A stretch of DNA of 41,060 nucleotides from JBHENC01 sp051000345 (GCA_051000345.1 JBPCOJ010000072.1:1-41060); one strand, 5' to 3'. Numbered from the stretch's first letter, positions 17,413 through 26,192 are shown. Numbers and translations are program-made. Notes: a model not told the origin generated them from the sequence alone.

Positions 17413-17516
17413 GCATAACAACGGCAGGCACCCGACCGCGAATAGTGCGGCTCTCATCCGTAAGGCTTGAATGGTTGATGCATTGAATGCGCGGCGGGTG
17501 ATGCCGGGCGTTGTCG
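17413..17516 (+). repeat. attC-like imperfect palindrome downstream of the NDT/TIR-like gene
   Basis: Left arm GCATAACAACGGCAGGCACC, continuing CGACCGCG; right arm CGCGGCGGGTGATGCCGGGC, continuing GTTGTCG. Arms of about 21 bp pair from AACG inward with a two-base bulge and a few mismatches. Outer boxes GCATAAC and GTTGTCG occupy the R'' and R' positions. Length (104 bp), unpaired bulge and long variable centre fit attC recombination sites. The right box fits GTTRRRY poorly. Confidence 0.45.
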
Positions 17517-17529
17517 CGTATTCGTCATT

Positions 17530-18297
17530 TTGAAAATCACAGCCACCATCATCACCTTCAACGAAGCCGCGCATATTCGACAAGCGTGCGAAGCGGTGGC
17601 GTGGGCGGATGAAGTGCTCGTGGTGGATTCAGAATCGACGGATGAAACGCGAGAGATTGCGCGCGAGTGCGGGGCGCGCGTGATCGAAAGAGCGTGGCCG
17701 GGATTCGCCGCGCAAAAACAGTTCGCGGCGAACGAGGCGACGCATGAATGGATTTTCAGTCTGGATGCTGACGAGCGTGTTTCAGAAAACTTGCGCGCGT
17801 CAATCGAAGCTTTGCGTAAAAGGAACGCAGAGCAATTCGCGGACGGCTATCGCATCGCGCGAAAGTCCTTTTACATGAACCGCTGGATCGAGGGCGGCGA
17901 TTGGTATCCGGATTATCAACTGCGCTTATACAAAAAAGCTCGCGGGCGTTGGGCGGGAGATTTCATTCACGAATCTGTGAAGATGGACGAAGCGGCACAT
18001 GTTGAAAAACTCGCGGGCGATTTGCTGCATTACAGCATCGAGAGCGTGGCAGAGCATCATCGCATGATCGGCGAACGATACGCGCCGCTTGCCGCGCGGC
18101 AAATGTTAGAGAGCGGGCGGCGCGCTTCGTACCTAAAAATCGCAACCGCCGCGCCAGCCGCATTTCTACGAAGCTTTATTCTCAAAGGCGGCTTCCGCGA
18201 CGGCCTCGCCGGTTACACCATCGCACGCTTTGCTGCGCATCATGTCTTTCTCAAATACTCTCTGCTTTGGGAATTGCAAAATCAGCGGCGCGACTAG
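17530..18297 (+). CDS. Family 2 glycosyltransferase (WaaE/KdtX-like)
   Basis: Predicted cytoplasmic, membrane-associated sugar transferase acting on lipopolysaccharide core or another surface glycan. 255 residues. GT-A fold: KITATIITFNEAAHI at the N-terminus, VDSESTDET, and the metal-binding DxD as SLDADERV. The acceptor-side segment WYPDYQLRLYKKARGRW then IHESV is typical of the WaaE/KdtX subgroup. The frame can only start at TTG 17530, and no ribosome-binding site precedes it. It begins 14 bp after the attC-like palindrome, so insertion of the cassette may have replaced its original leader. Sugar donor unknown. Confidence 0.88.
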   Translation: MKITATIITFNEAAHIRQACEAVAWADEVLVVDSESTDETREIARECGARVIERAWPGFAAQKQFAANEATHEWIFSLDADERVSENLRASIEALRKRNAEQFADGYRIARKSFYMNRWIEGGDWYPDYQLRLYKKARGRWAGDFIHESVKMDEAAHVEKLAGDLLHYSIESVAEHHRMIGERYAPLAARQMLESGRRASYLKIATAAPAAFLRSFILKGGFRDGLAGYTIARFAAHHVFLKYSLLWELQNQRRD

Positions 18298-18322
18298 GAA
18301 GAATAAGTTTCTACAAAGCAAC

Positions 18323-18348
18323 ATGAGCGATTTTTAAGCAACGCTCAT
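18323..18348. terminator. Weak hairpin between convergent genes
   Basis: ATGAGCG and CGCTCAT, 7-bp stem with a 12-nt loop that itself holds a T-run, between the convergent glycosyltransferase and dacB-like genes. Confidence 0.3.
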
Positions 18349-18354
18349 ACTCAA

Positions 18355-19638
18355 TTACTCGCTGTTGCTTGCGCCCTCCAAACGCAATTCGGACGGCGGC
18401 AGAAATTGGCGCGGCGTCGGGCTTGCGACCACGCGCGGCATGGCCTGCGAGGTGACGACTTCTGTGAGAAGTTGATCTTCCATCTGCCTGTTATCGGCGA
18501 TCTTGTTGCCCTGATCGAGGATGGCGAAGACGATTGTCCCCGCGTCCTGCGTGTAAACGATTCCGGCGAGGCTCGCCATGCCGCCGTCAACTTCCTGCGT
18601 CAGCGTTCCCGTCTTGCCGACCACCGCGCCTTCCAGACTCGTGCCGGATAATCTGCGGCGGAGCGTTCCCTTATCATCGCTTGCGACGGCCAGAATATCT
18701 TCCGGCTGCAATCCCTGCCGCTTCGCTTCATCGACGAGCGCGCGCACGACCGTTAAGAGTCCGTGCGGCGTCATGCGATTGTGCTCGCGCCCGCTTGTTC
18801 GCTCAATCGTCACATCGCTTGCCGGAAGCTTTAATTCGTTTATGAGAAACTGCTGCACGCCGCTCGCTCCGCCGACGAGCGCGCCGAGATGCTCCGCGAT
18901 GAAATTGCTGGAGCGCGCGTTCATGTAAAGCAAAACGTCGCGCAGCGGATATGATTCCACAGTGAGCAGCGATTCATTGCCTGCGGCGGGCGCGTTTTCT
19001 ATTCCGACGGGCGCGTTGCCCAAGCGCAAGGCTTTGCCCAGACGCGCGCCGGAATCCTGCGGCGAGTCGCTGAAATTAAAACAGAAATCCGGCGAAACGC
19101 TTATGCCGTCGCTAATGCGTTTGATGCCGCGCTCGCGCAGAGCCTTCGCAATCATCGCCGCACCCGCGTCGCCGAACGTCGGATCGTTTCCGTTGACGTA
19201 AAGACGCCCGCGCAAAATGCCCGTTTTATCGACTTCGCCTGTGGCAAACACGCGCGTCTTAAAGCGATATTCTGCGCCGAGTTTTTTGAGCGCGACGAGC
19301 GAAGTCGAAAGTTTAATGAGCGACGCCGGATTAAAGGCCATCTCCGCGTTGTGCGAAGCGAAAACTTTATTACCGTCGAAACTCTCGATCAGCACGCCGT
19401 GCGTTTCGGGTTGTTCACCGCGCGCGACGTACCATGCGGCAGCATCGAAAAGCGGCGCGCCGACTGAACGCTTGATGGCCGCACCGGAAACGGCTTCCGA
19501 CGAAACCATCGAGCCGCCGATTACCGTCTCCGATTCGGAGTGCAGTTGCCCGACGAATGTGTGCGGCACAAAGCTCAAAGCCGCGATCAGTGCGATGCCG
19601 AGCGAGAGCAGCGCGTAGATTGGTTTACGAGAATTCAA
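18355..19638 (-). CDS. dacB: D-alanyl-D-alanine carboxypeptidase/endopeptidase, PBP4 (peptidase S13) type
   Basis: Periplasmic peptidoglycan-trimming penicillin-binding protein. From TTG 19638 it has 427 residues and an N-terminal membrane/signal segment (IYALLSLGIALIAALSF). A GGAGA motif lies about 6 bases before this TTG on the minus strand, which decides the start; the longer frame to 19755 would run through the divergent promoter region. Active-site motifs: SxxK as SLIK (S106, K109), SxN as SSN (243-245), KTG (342-344, GKTGTLTQEV). It is shorter than E. coli DacB, with a reduced inserted domain between SxxK and SxN. Divergent from the prepilin peptidase. Confidence 0.88.
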   Translation of the reverse strand: MNSRKPIYALLSLGIALIAALSFVPHTFVGQLHSESETVIGGSMVSSEAVSGAAIKRSVGAPLFDAAAWYVARGEQPETHGVLIESFDGNKVFASHNAEMAFNPASLIKLSTSLVALKKLGAEYRFKTRVFATGEVDKTGILRGRLYVNGNDPTFGDAGAAMIAKALRERGIKRISDGISVSPDFCFNFSDSPQDSGARLGKALRLGNAPVGIENAPAAGNESLLTVESYPLRDVLLYMNARSSNFIAEHLGALVGGASGVQQFLINELKLPASDVTIERTSGREHNRMTPHGLLTVVRALVDEAKRQGLQPEDILAVASDDKGTLRRRLSGTSLEGAVVGKTGTLTQEVDGGMASLAGIVYTQDAGTIVFAILDQGNKIADNRQMEDQLLTEVVTSQAMPRVVASPTPRQFLPPSELRLEGASNSE

Positions 19639-19765
19639 ACGTTGTCTCCAAACAATTAAAGTGTTTCGCAAATTGCGGCAAACGCCGTATGATGCGCAAG
19701 TAGTTGTGCGCGCGTCAAGCAGCACGCGCGCACTAACAGCGACATCGGACATCAAAACTCAACTT

Positions 19766-20650
19766 ATGATTCAAACTTTTGCGCCCGATCCGACGCTCGG
19801 ACTTCCGCCCTTTGCAACACCCATTTTCATCTTTGCCTTGGGCGCGATCATCGGCAGCTTTCTCAATGTCGTCATTCATCGACTGCCGCGCGAGGAATCA
19901 ATCGTCTTTCCGAATTCGCGTTGCCCGTCGTGCTGCGCGAACATCAGTTTCTACGATAACATCCCCGTACTTAGTTACTTAATCTTGCGCGGGCGTTGCC
20001 GCAACTGTCGCGCGCCGATTTCCGCGCGCTATCCTGCCGTCGAAGCGCTGACAGGCTTGCTTTACGTCGCGGTCTTTCTGCATGACGGCCTAACAATGGC
20101 GCTTTCCTTCGATTTAGTGTTCGTGACGGCGCTCGTCGCGCTCGTTTTTATCGACGCGGAGTTTATGATCTTGCCGGACGCGATCACGTATCCGGGAATG
20201 CTCTTTGCCATTTTCGCGCGCCTTGCGGTTCCGTATCTGGCGAATCGCTCTGTCTTCGATGATCTGGATTCGCTCTCGAATGGCGCGCTCGCTGGTTGGC
20301 CTGTGTGGGCGGCATCACTCGCGGGCGCGTTGCTCGGAGCTTTGGCGGGCGGCGGGTCACTGTGGCTGATCGGTTGGCTATGGCAGCGCTTGCGCGGAGT
20401 CGAAGCGATGGGACTCGGTGACGTGAAAATGATGTTGATGGTCGGCGCTTATCTCGGCTGGCGTTTGACTGTGCTGACGATTTTTCTGGGCGTGCTGACC
20501 GGCTCGATTGCGGGCGTGACGTTGATGCTTCGACGCGGCACGCGGGACATGCAAATGCTTTTGCCGTTCGGCATTTTTCTAGGCATCGGCGCGATTATCT
20601 CATTGCTCTTCGGCGCAAGCATTATCAGTTGGTACGTCGCACAGTTCTGA
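19766..20650 (+). CDS. pilD: Type IV prepilin peptidase / N-methyltransferase (PilD/GspO)
   Basis: Inner-membrane aspartyl protease that cleaves the leader of type IV pilins and type II secretion pseudopilins and methylates the new N-terminus. 294 residues from ATG 19766; upstream codons lack family similarity. It begins with a membrane segment and GAIIGSFLNVVIHRLPR, then the zinc-type CPSC (53-56) and CRNC (78-81) pairs linked to methylation. Catalytic aspartates are expected in FIDAEFMILPD (D130 or D138) and GLGDVK (D219). No pilus structural genes are in the window; an NtrB/PilS-like kinase follows on the same strand. Confidence 0.94.
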   Translation: MIQTFAPDPTLGLPPFATPIFIFALGAIIGSFLNVVIHRLPREESIVFPNSRCPSCCANISFYDNIPVLSYLILRGRCRNCRAPISARYPAVEALTGLLYVAVFLHDGLTMALSFDLVFVTALVALVFIDAEFMILPDAITYPGMLFAIFARLAVPYLANRSVFDDLDSLSNGALAGWPVWAASLAGALLGALAGGGSLWLIGWLWQRLRGVEAMGLGDVKMMLMVGAYLGWRLTVLTIFLGVLTGSIAGVTLMLRRGTRDMQMLLPFGIFLGIGAIISLLFGASIISWYVAQF

Positions 20651-20652
20651 AT

Positions 20653-20730
20653 GAGATGTCAGACGTCAGATGCCGGATGTTAGTTTCGATGTCCGGTCAA
20701 CATCTAACATCTAGCATCTGACATCTGAAG
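20653..20730. repeat. Intergenic inverted repeat between pilD and the histidine kinase gene (GATGTCAGATG words)
   Basis: The left arm is gagatgtcagacgtcagatg, continuing ccggatgttag; the right arm is the near reverse complement (catctaacatctagcatctg, continuing acatctga). The sequence is a string of permuted words (GATGTCAG, CAGATG, GATGTTAG). It would form a hairpin of about 25 bp and fills the entire gap between the two genes. Confidence 0.6.
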
Positions 20731-20732
20731 TT

Positions 20733-22157
20733 ATGGCATCAGTTCGGAGTAACCGTTTGCAGTTGTGGCTGTGGCTGGCTGGCGCGTTGTTGTTGTTCGC
20801 CAACTTGCTTGCGCTCGCCATGTCCATCAACGCGCCCGTTTCTGCGACGGCGCGCGCGCCATTGCTGCTGGCTGTCTTCATCGTCACTATTCTATTCTGT
20901 TCGCTCGGAATCTTTTTGCTGCTCCGGCGACTCTTCCATCCGTATCGCAAACTCGTCGGCGTTGCAGAGCAGGCATCGCTCGCCACAGGGTCGAGCCGCA
21001 CGCCGGATGAAGCGCAGTTTGTTTTAGAAACTTTTCAAACCGTCGTCGCGCAGCTTCAAACACAGCAGCAGGAACTCCAAAGATTGAACGCGCAGGCAAG
21101 CGCTCGCGCCGCGTCAGCCGAAAAATTCAGCGAGCGAATCGTCGCCAGCGTGCCGTCCGGCCTCATCGCCTTCGACGCGCGCGGCAAAACGACGGTCGTC
21201 AACGCTCCCGCGCGCCTCATACTCGAAGCAAACAAGGAAACACTCGGCGAACACTTTTCGGATTTTTTGCGCAACGCTCCGGAGCTTGCGGAAATGGTCA
21301 GACGCTGCCTCGCCACAGGCGAAGTGTATCGCCGCGAGGAAGTCGGCGCGACGGGAAAAGCGGGACGCGAACGGCGACTCGGAGCAACCGTCGCGCCCAT
21401 CGAGTTAGCGCCCGAACGCGGCGCGCTGTGCTTGCTCACGGACATTACGGAAGTCACGCAACTGCGCGAGCAAATTGCGCTCAAGAAAAACCTCGCCAGC
21501 CTCGGCGAAATGTCCGCCGGACTCGCGCACGAATTCAAAAACGCGCTCGCCACGCTTCACGGCTACGCGCAGCTTCTGCAGCGCACGCATACAAACGAAA
21601 GCAACAAGGAGGCTGCCACCGCGATGCTTCAGGAAGTGCGCAACCTAGCCGAAATGGTCACGGCCTTTCTAAACTTCGCGCGCCCGCAAACGCTCGAACT
21701 CGCCGTTGTCTCCACACGCGAAATCATCTTAGACTGCGCCGCAGAATTGCAAACGCTCTTTGAAGAACGCCGCGTCACCTTCTCAATCGAAGGCGAATTC
21801 CCGGAAGCGCGCGCCGACGCCACACTGCTGCGTCAGGCGACGCTCAATCTTCTGCGCAACGCCGCCGAAGCTATCACGGAAGAAGAAACAAATCGCCGCG
21901 TCATCGTTCGCGGCTCACAGGGAACGGACGCGCACAACGTCAAGTACATCACAATCGAAATCGAAGACACGGGCGGCGGCATAGACCCTTTGAATATCGA
22001 GCGCATCTTTATTCCCTTCTTCACCACCAAACCACAAGGTCACGGCATCGGCCTCGCGCTCGCACACCGCGTCATCACAGACCACAACGGCACGCTCATT
22101 GCCGCCAACTCCGTAGAAAACACGGGCGCAATCTTCACCATCCGTTTGCCGCTTTGA
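20733..22157 (+). CDS. Sensor histidine kinase, NtrB/PilS-like
   Basis: Membrane two-component sensor. 474 residues: two membrane helices (about 11-30 and 44-64), a coiled-coil linker with many Gln/Ala (100-130), a PAS domain (about 135-240), and a HisKA dimerisation domain. The phosphoacceptor is H266 in LAHEFKNALATLHGYAQLL. The HATPase domain has N-box TLNLLRNAAEAI, G1 EDTGGGI and G2 GHGIGLALAHRV. This layout and H-box are typical of NtrB-class kinases that activate sigma-54 regulators (family knowledge). No response regulator is adjacent; the next gene is convergent. The signal is unknown. Confidence 0.9.
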   Translation: MASVRSNRLQLWLWLAGALLLFANLLALAMSINAPVSATARAPLLLAVFIVTILFCSLGIFLLLRRLFHPYRKLVGVAEQASLATGSSRTPDEAQFVLETFQTVVAQLQTQQQELQRLNAQASARAASAEKFSERIVASVPSGLIAFDARGKTTVVNAPARLILEANKETLGEHFSDFLRNAPELAEMVRRCLATGEVYRREEVGATGKAGRERRLGATVAPIELAPERGALCLLTDITEVTQLREQIALKKNLASLGEMSAGLAHEFKNALATLHGYAQLLQRTHTNESNKEAATAMLQEVRNLAEMVTAFLNFARPQTLELAVVSTREIILDCAAELQTLFEERRVTFSIEGEFPEARADATLLRQATLNLLRNAAEAITEEETNRRVIVRGSQGTDAHNVKYITIEIEDTGGGIDPLNIERIFIPFFTTKPQGHGIGLALAHRVITDHNGTLIAANSVENTGAIFTIRLPL

Positions 22158-22174
22158 ATAAATCGTTAAAGTTT

Positions 22175-23938
22175 TTATTGAATACCGCGCGGAAAATATT
22201 CGCGCCAGCGTTTGTCAACAAGCTCTGCAATGTCAGGACGCACGACGAGTTCGGCAGGATAGCCCGGCTTCATACGCGCGTCGATGACGATGGGCGATTT
22301 GTAAACGAGGTGATGGCGATGGACTGTGAGGCTTGCCGCGTGAATGTCCGATGCAGGCTCAAAGCGCGTCCACGTCGCCCACAAAAAATTCGCCACGCTC
22401 TGTGCCACGCTCGCGTCGTCGTGCAGCACGATGAGCTGCCAATTCTTGAAAGCCTCATCCTGCGCCAGACGTGCAGCCTGTTCCGCGTCATCTGTGTATG
22501 CGGAGCCTTCGACGACAAGGCAACCGGCGCAGAAGACTGCGGCCTTTTTGATTCCATGCGGCAGCGTCCCGCGAAACTCGCGCGGCAGATCGCGCACGGC
22601 TTCGCCCAAGCCCATCAAAATCGCTTTGCTGCCTTCGTTGATTTTGCCACTCGTGTAGTCGAGCGTGTCCATTGAAACATTCGAGAGAATGAACAAATCC
22701 GTTTCCCAACGCACGCGCGCCAAAACGTGTTCGAGCAGCGAACGAAAGTCGCTCAAGTCCTGCGGCGTGTCCGTGAGAATCAGAAATTTGGTCAAGGAAA
22801 GCTGGCCTTCGCCTAAGATGCGAAAGGCGGAGACGAGCGCCTCTCTCGCGTAGCGTTCGCGCACCACAGCCGCGCACAAAGAGTGAAAGCCCGTTTCGCC
22901 ATACGTCCACAGATCGCGCACGCCCGGCATCACGAGCGGAAAAACAGGCGACAATAGTTTCTGCAAATAATCGCCGATGTAAAAATCTTCCTGACGCGGC
23001 TTGCCGACCACCGTCGCCGGATAAATAGCATCGCGCCTGTGAAAAACGGCGTCCGCGTGAAAGACGGGATAATCATGTTGCAGCGAGTAGTAACCGTAAT
23101 GATCGCCGAACGGCCCTTCGGCTCTGCGCTCATGCGGCGCAACTCGTCCGGCAATCGCAAACTCCGCTTCACTGACGAGCCTATGCCCGCCGTCGAGCGG
23201 ACTCTTCGTCATACTTATTTTCTCGCCCGACAGCAACGACGCGAGCACGAGTTCCGGCACGTCTTCCGGCAGCGGCGCAATCGCCGAGAGGATCAAGGCG
23301 GGAGGGCCGCCCAAGAAAACCGTGACCGGCAAAGATCGATTCAACTGCTCGGCTTCCCTGTGATGAAAGCCACCACCCTTGTGTATCTGCCAGTGCATTC
23401 CCGTCGTCGCATCATCGAAACGCTGCACGCGGTACATACCGAGATTATGCTTGCCAGTCGCGGGATGCTCCGTGTAAACGAGCGGTAAAGTAACGAACGC
23501 GCCGCCGTCTTCCTGCCACGTCGTGAGGATCGGCAATTCATTCAAGCGTGCAGGCTGATCTGTCACTTCGAGCACGGGCGCGCGTCGGACTTTGCGCGTG
23601 CCGAGCTTCAAAGCTTCGAGGGCGAGCGAGCGGTGTTGCCAGAGCGCGGCGGGGCGCGGCGGCAAAATGGATTCGGCCAAATGCACGACTTCGCGCACAA
23701 GCTTTTCCGGCTTTGCGCCAAAGGCGAGTTCGATGCGTCTGGCGGTGCCGAAAAGATTTGTCACGACCGGATACGAACTGTTTTTAACGCGCTTGAAAAG
23801 CAGCGCCGCGCCGCCCTGCGCAATCACGCGGCGATGAATTTCCGCGAGTTCGAGATACGGATCGACCTCCGCATCGATTTCAATGAGATCGTTTTCGTGA
23901 CGGAGAACTTGCAGGAATGAGCGAAGGTTGCGGTGCAT
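22175..23938 (-). CDS. ubiD: UbiD family (prenylated-FMN dependent) decarboxylase
   Basis: Likely decarboxylates an aromatic acid, for example a polyprenyl-4-hydroxybenzoate or a futalosine-pathway menaquinone intermediate (MqnL type). 587 residues. UbiD landmarks are MHWQIHKGGGFHH, TVFLGGPPALILSAIAPLP and MTKSPLDGG. The segment EAEFAIAGRV then ERRAEGPFGDHYGYYS contributes the conserved Arg/Glu residues around the cofactor, and the metal/cofactor region YPATVVGKPRQEDFYIGDY follows. ATG 23938 is a clean start. Convergent with the kinase gene, 17 bp apart. Substrate cannot be set from sequence; no ubiX is visible. Confidence 0.92.
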   Translation of the reverse strand: MHRNLRSFLQVLRHENDLIEIDAEVDPYLELAEIHRRVIAQGGAALLFKRVKNSSYPVVTNLFGTARRIELAFGAKPEKLVREVVHLAESILPPRPAALWQHRSLALEALKLGTRKVRRAPVLEVTDQPARLNELPILTTWQEDGGAFVTLPLVYTEHPATGKHNLGMYRVQRFDDATTGMHWQIHKGGGFHHREAEQLNRSLPVTVFLGGPPALILSAIAPLPEDVPELVLASLLSGEKISMTKSPLDGGHRLVSEAEFAIAGRVAPHERRAEGPFGDHYGYYSLQHDYPVFHADAVFHRRDAIYPATVVGKPRQEDFYIGDYLQKLLSPVFPLVMPGVRDLWTYGETGFHSLCAAVVRERYAREALVSAFRILGEGQLSLTKFLILTDTPQDLSDFRSLLEHVLARVRWETDLFILSNVSMDTLDYTSGKINEGSKAILMGLGEAVRDLPREFRGTLPHGIKKAAVFCAGCLVVEGSAYTDDAEQAARLAQDEAFKNWQLIVLHDDASVAQSVANFLWATWTRFEPASDIHAASLTVHRHHLVYKSPIVIDARMKPGYPAELVVRPDIAELVDKRWREYFPRGIQ

Positions 23939-24004
23939 AATTAAAAGTGCCGCGACAGTATAACGCGAGACACCTTAGAAATCAGCTTTACACTTTGTAG
24001 ATGG

Positions 24005-24655
24005 CTATACAGGAATAACTATGTTTGTTGTCTGGCGCGGGCGCGTGGCTTTGTTGACGGGTGGCTGCGATTGGCGGCGTTCGATTTCGCGCGTGGCAAA
24101 TTGCGCTGCGTCTGCAAGGCGCGGATCAGCGGCAGTCTTATACGATTTGATTTGTTCGAGCGTTCGGGCGTCGCCGTTGCGCGCGAAGGATTCGAGCACC
24201 TTGATTTTCGTCGCGGCGTTGACGAGATCGAGAAACTTGTAAAGCGGCTCCGGCGTTTCCAACTGCGCGAGATAAGCTTCCGCTTGATTCGTGCGCGACG
24301 AGTCGAGCGACTGCACGACGCCGAACAGCGCTTCCGTTTTGCCCATGCGAAAGAGCGCCCAATCGAGCGCGAGACGCACGCGCGCGTTCTTTTCCTGCAA
24401 GCGATAGCCTTCCACTAAATTGCGCGGCTCCGGGTCGGCAAGCCGCGCGAGTTCTTCGGCGGCGCGCTGGCGCTCCACAGCATCACGATTGATTAATCGC
24501 CGCACGACGATCAATGCGCTTCCGTGCGTGCGTTCGACGTTCTCATCATCCGGCTCTGTTGTGGCGGCACTTGTTTGGGCGCGTGCCGAAATCGTGATTC
24601 CCGCAATTAACAGGAAAACAAAGAGTGAGGTGCTTAGGCTTGGCTTCTTCATCAT
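24005..24655 (-). CDS. Secreted HEAT-repeat-like protein
   Basis: About 216 residues from ATG 24655 (an ATG also follows directly at 24652). The signal peptide (MKKPSLSTSLFVFLLIAGIT) ends near SARAQ. The mature part is all-helical in appearance, with repeated patterns such as RQRAAEELARLADPEPRNLV and ARVRLALDWALFRMGKTEAL, like degenerate HEAT repeats. The tail is Arg/Gln/Pro-rich. It starts 19 bp after the inactive M16 gene and probably shares its transcript, so it may assist the M16 pair. Function unknown. Confidence 0.65.
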   Translation of the reverse strand: MMKKPSLSTSLFVFLLIAGITISARAQTSAATTEPDDENVERTHGSALIVVRRLINRDAVERQRAAEELARLADPEPRNLVEGYRLQEKNARVRLALDWALFRMGKTEALFGVVQSLDSSRTNQAEAYLAQLETPEPLYKFLDLVNAATKIKVLESFARNGDARTLEQIKSYKTAADPRLADAAQFATREIERRQSQPPVNKATRPRQTTNIVIPV

Positions 24656-24674
24656 TATTTTTATTGCGGATTTG

Positions 24675-26192
24675 CTATTGAACTGTTCCAGTCGCATTCG
24701 CGTGGCGCAAACTCGCGTTGTTCAAATCGAGCGTTGCTTCAGGAATAACTTCGACGTTCGGAAATTGTTTGCGCAAGTCAGTCAAAAACTTTTTCGCGTC
24801 GCCGACGATCACGATGTCCGCGTTCCTTGCGCCGAGCGAGTTTCCGGCAAACTGCTGCACATCGTTCGCTTCGATGGCCTGCACATTGTTGATGTAACGA
24901 TTGATTTCATCGAGGCTCAAGCCGTAAAGCGCAATCGTGCCGATTTGCGCGACAAGACCCTGTGTCGTCTCAAGACCGCGCGAGAAATTTCCGGTCAGCA
25001 CGGCTTTGCGCGGAGTCAGTTCGGCGGCGAGAACCGGTTCGCTCGATAAGCGGCCCAGTTCACTCGAGAGCAGCGAGGCGACAATCGCGCCGGATTCGTT
25101 TTTCGTTTGCGTCGCGGCAATGAACGGGCCAACATCGCGCCGCGCGCTGATCGAACTCGACGCACCGTAACTAAGCCCGCGTTTAATGCGAATCTCTTGA
25201 TTGAGCCGCGCGGAATAGCCGCCGCCGAGAACCGAATTGGCGACGAGCGCGCGAAAATAATTCGGATCGGTGCGCTTAATGCCCGTGCGCGTCAGCACAA
25301 CCGCCGCCTGCCCTGCGTCCGGCTTGTCAATCACGACAACGCGCGATTGATCGTTCATTGTTTTAGCCATCGCGCCCGTCGCGTTTTTTACGACGGCGCT
25401 CGATTGCGGCAAAGCCGTCGCAGGCTTCTGCCAATCGCCGAACAATCGTTCCGCCAACTTAAAGGCATCGCTTGCTTTGATGCCGCCGCCAAGAACGAGA
25501 ATCGCGTTATCCGGGCGATAGTAAGTTGAATGCAGCCGCGCTATGTCCTCCTGTTTGATGCGCGCGAGTGATTCGGGCGTGCCGGACAAAGGATGACCGT
25601 AGGGCGCATCGCCGAAGACAACGCGTGCGGCGACGGCGCGCGCCAGCGTTCCCGGCTGGCGAAGCGCAACGCTCACTTCATCGAGCGCTTGCACGCGCAA
25701 TCGTTCAATCTCTTCGGGCTTGAATGCCGGACGACGCACAACGTCCGCGAGAATCTCCATCGCGGGCGCGAGTTTGGAAGACATCACGTTGAAGCTGGCA
25801 GATGATGAGTCCCATCCAGCGCCGGAATCGAGTGAGCCGCCGAGCGCTTCGATGGCTTCGGCGATTTGCGGCGCAGTGCGTGTTGCCGTTCCCTTTGTCA
25901 ATAGATTCGCCGTCATCTGCGCGAGACCGGCAAGCTGCTGCGGATCGACTTCGCCGCCGTTCTTAATCAACAACTGCGCGGCAACAAGCGGGTCATCTTT
26001 CTTTTCAATGACGATTACGCGCAAACCATTGCGCAGCGTTTTCTCAACAGGCTTCGGGAAAACGACGGAGCGCGGCGCAGACGGCGGCGGCGGAGTATCC
26101 TGCTGTGCCGAGACGGGTGGTGTTGCTGTAATTAAAATTGCTGTGAGCGTGAGGATCGCTCTAAGCAACCGAGATGTTACATAACGTATCAT
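24675..26192 (-). CDS. M16 family peptidase-like protein lacking the zinc motif
   Basis: 505 residues with a signal peptide (ILTLTAILITATPPVSAQ). Two M16 domains are recognisable: KTLRNGLRVIVIEKKDDPLV at the N-terminus, DAPYGHPLSGTPESL, YYRPDNAILVLGG, and in the C-terminal domain NSVLGGGYSARLNQEIRIKR followed by GLSYGASSS. The HxxEH zinc motif expected after the first strand is replaced by a sequence around PQQLAGLAQM, so it should be catalytically inactive. In two-subunit M16B enzymes one chain carries the zinc site and the other the glycine-rich R/Y substrate loop (family knowledge). This chain fits the second role, paired with the gene immediately upstream. Confidence 0.88.
   Translation of the reverse strand: MIRYVTSRLLRAILTLTAILITATPPVSAQQDTPPPPSAPRSVVFPKPVEKTLRNGLRVIVIEKKDDPLVAAQLLIKNGGEVDPQQLAGLAQMTANLLTKGTATRTAPQIAEAIEALGGSLDSGAGWDSSSASFNVMSSKLAPAMEILADVVRRPAFKPEEIERLRVQALDEVSVALRQPGTLARAVAARVVFGDAPYGHPLSGTPESLARIKQEDIARLHSTYYRPDNAILVLGGGIKASDAFKLAERLFGDWQKPATALPQSSAVVKNATGAMAKTMNDQSRVVVIDKPDAGQAAVVLTRTGIKRTDPNYFRALVANSVLGGGYSARLNQEIRIKRGLSYGASSSISARRDVGPFIAATQTKNESGAIVASLLSSELGRLSSEPVLAAELTPRKAVLTGNFSRGLETTQGLVAQIGTIALYGLSLDEINRYINNVQAIEANDVQQFAGNSLGARNADIVIVGDAKKFLTDLRKQFPNVEVIPEATLDLNNASLRHANATGTVQ

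Larger units (their letters stand above)
16480..17516 (+). mobile_element. Candidate integron-type gene cassette (core-like site, one gene, attC-like site)
   Basis: A 13-bp perfect inverted repeat brackets the AT-rich gene: GTTGTTATGCGTC at 16480-16492 and GACGCATAACAAC at 17410-17422. The upstream GTTATGC and downstream GCATAAC are complementary, as expected for the core site and inverse core site of one cassette. The downstream copy opens an imperfect 104-bp palindrome (see attC-like site). There is a single gene pointing toward the palindrome. Core-site consensus is GTTRRRY, so GTTATGC is an imperfect match. No integrase is in the window. An alternative is a short mobile element with 13-bp terminal repeats. 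Confidence 0.45.

Noticed and set aside
18297..18355. Strong terminator between glycosyltransferase and dacB
   Set aside because: Only a 7-bp stem without a following T-run; kept as a weak call.
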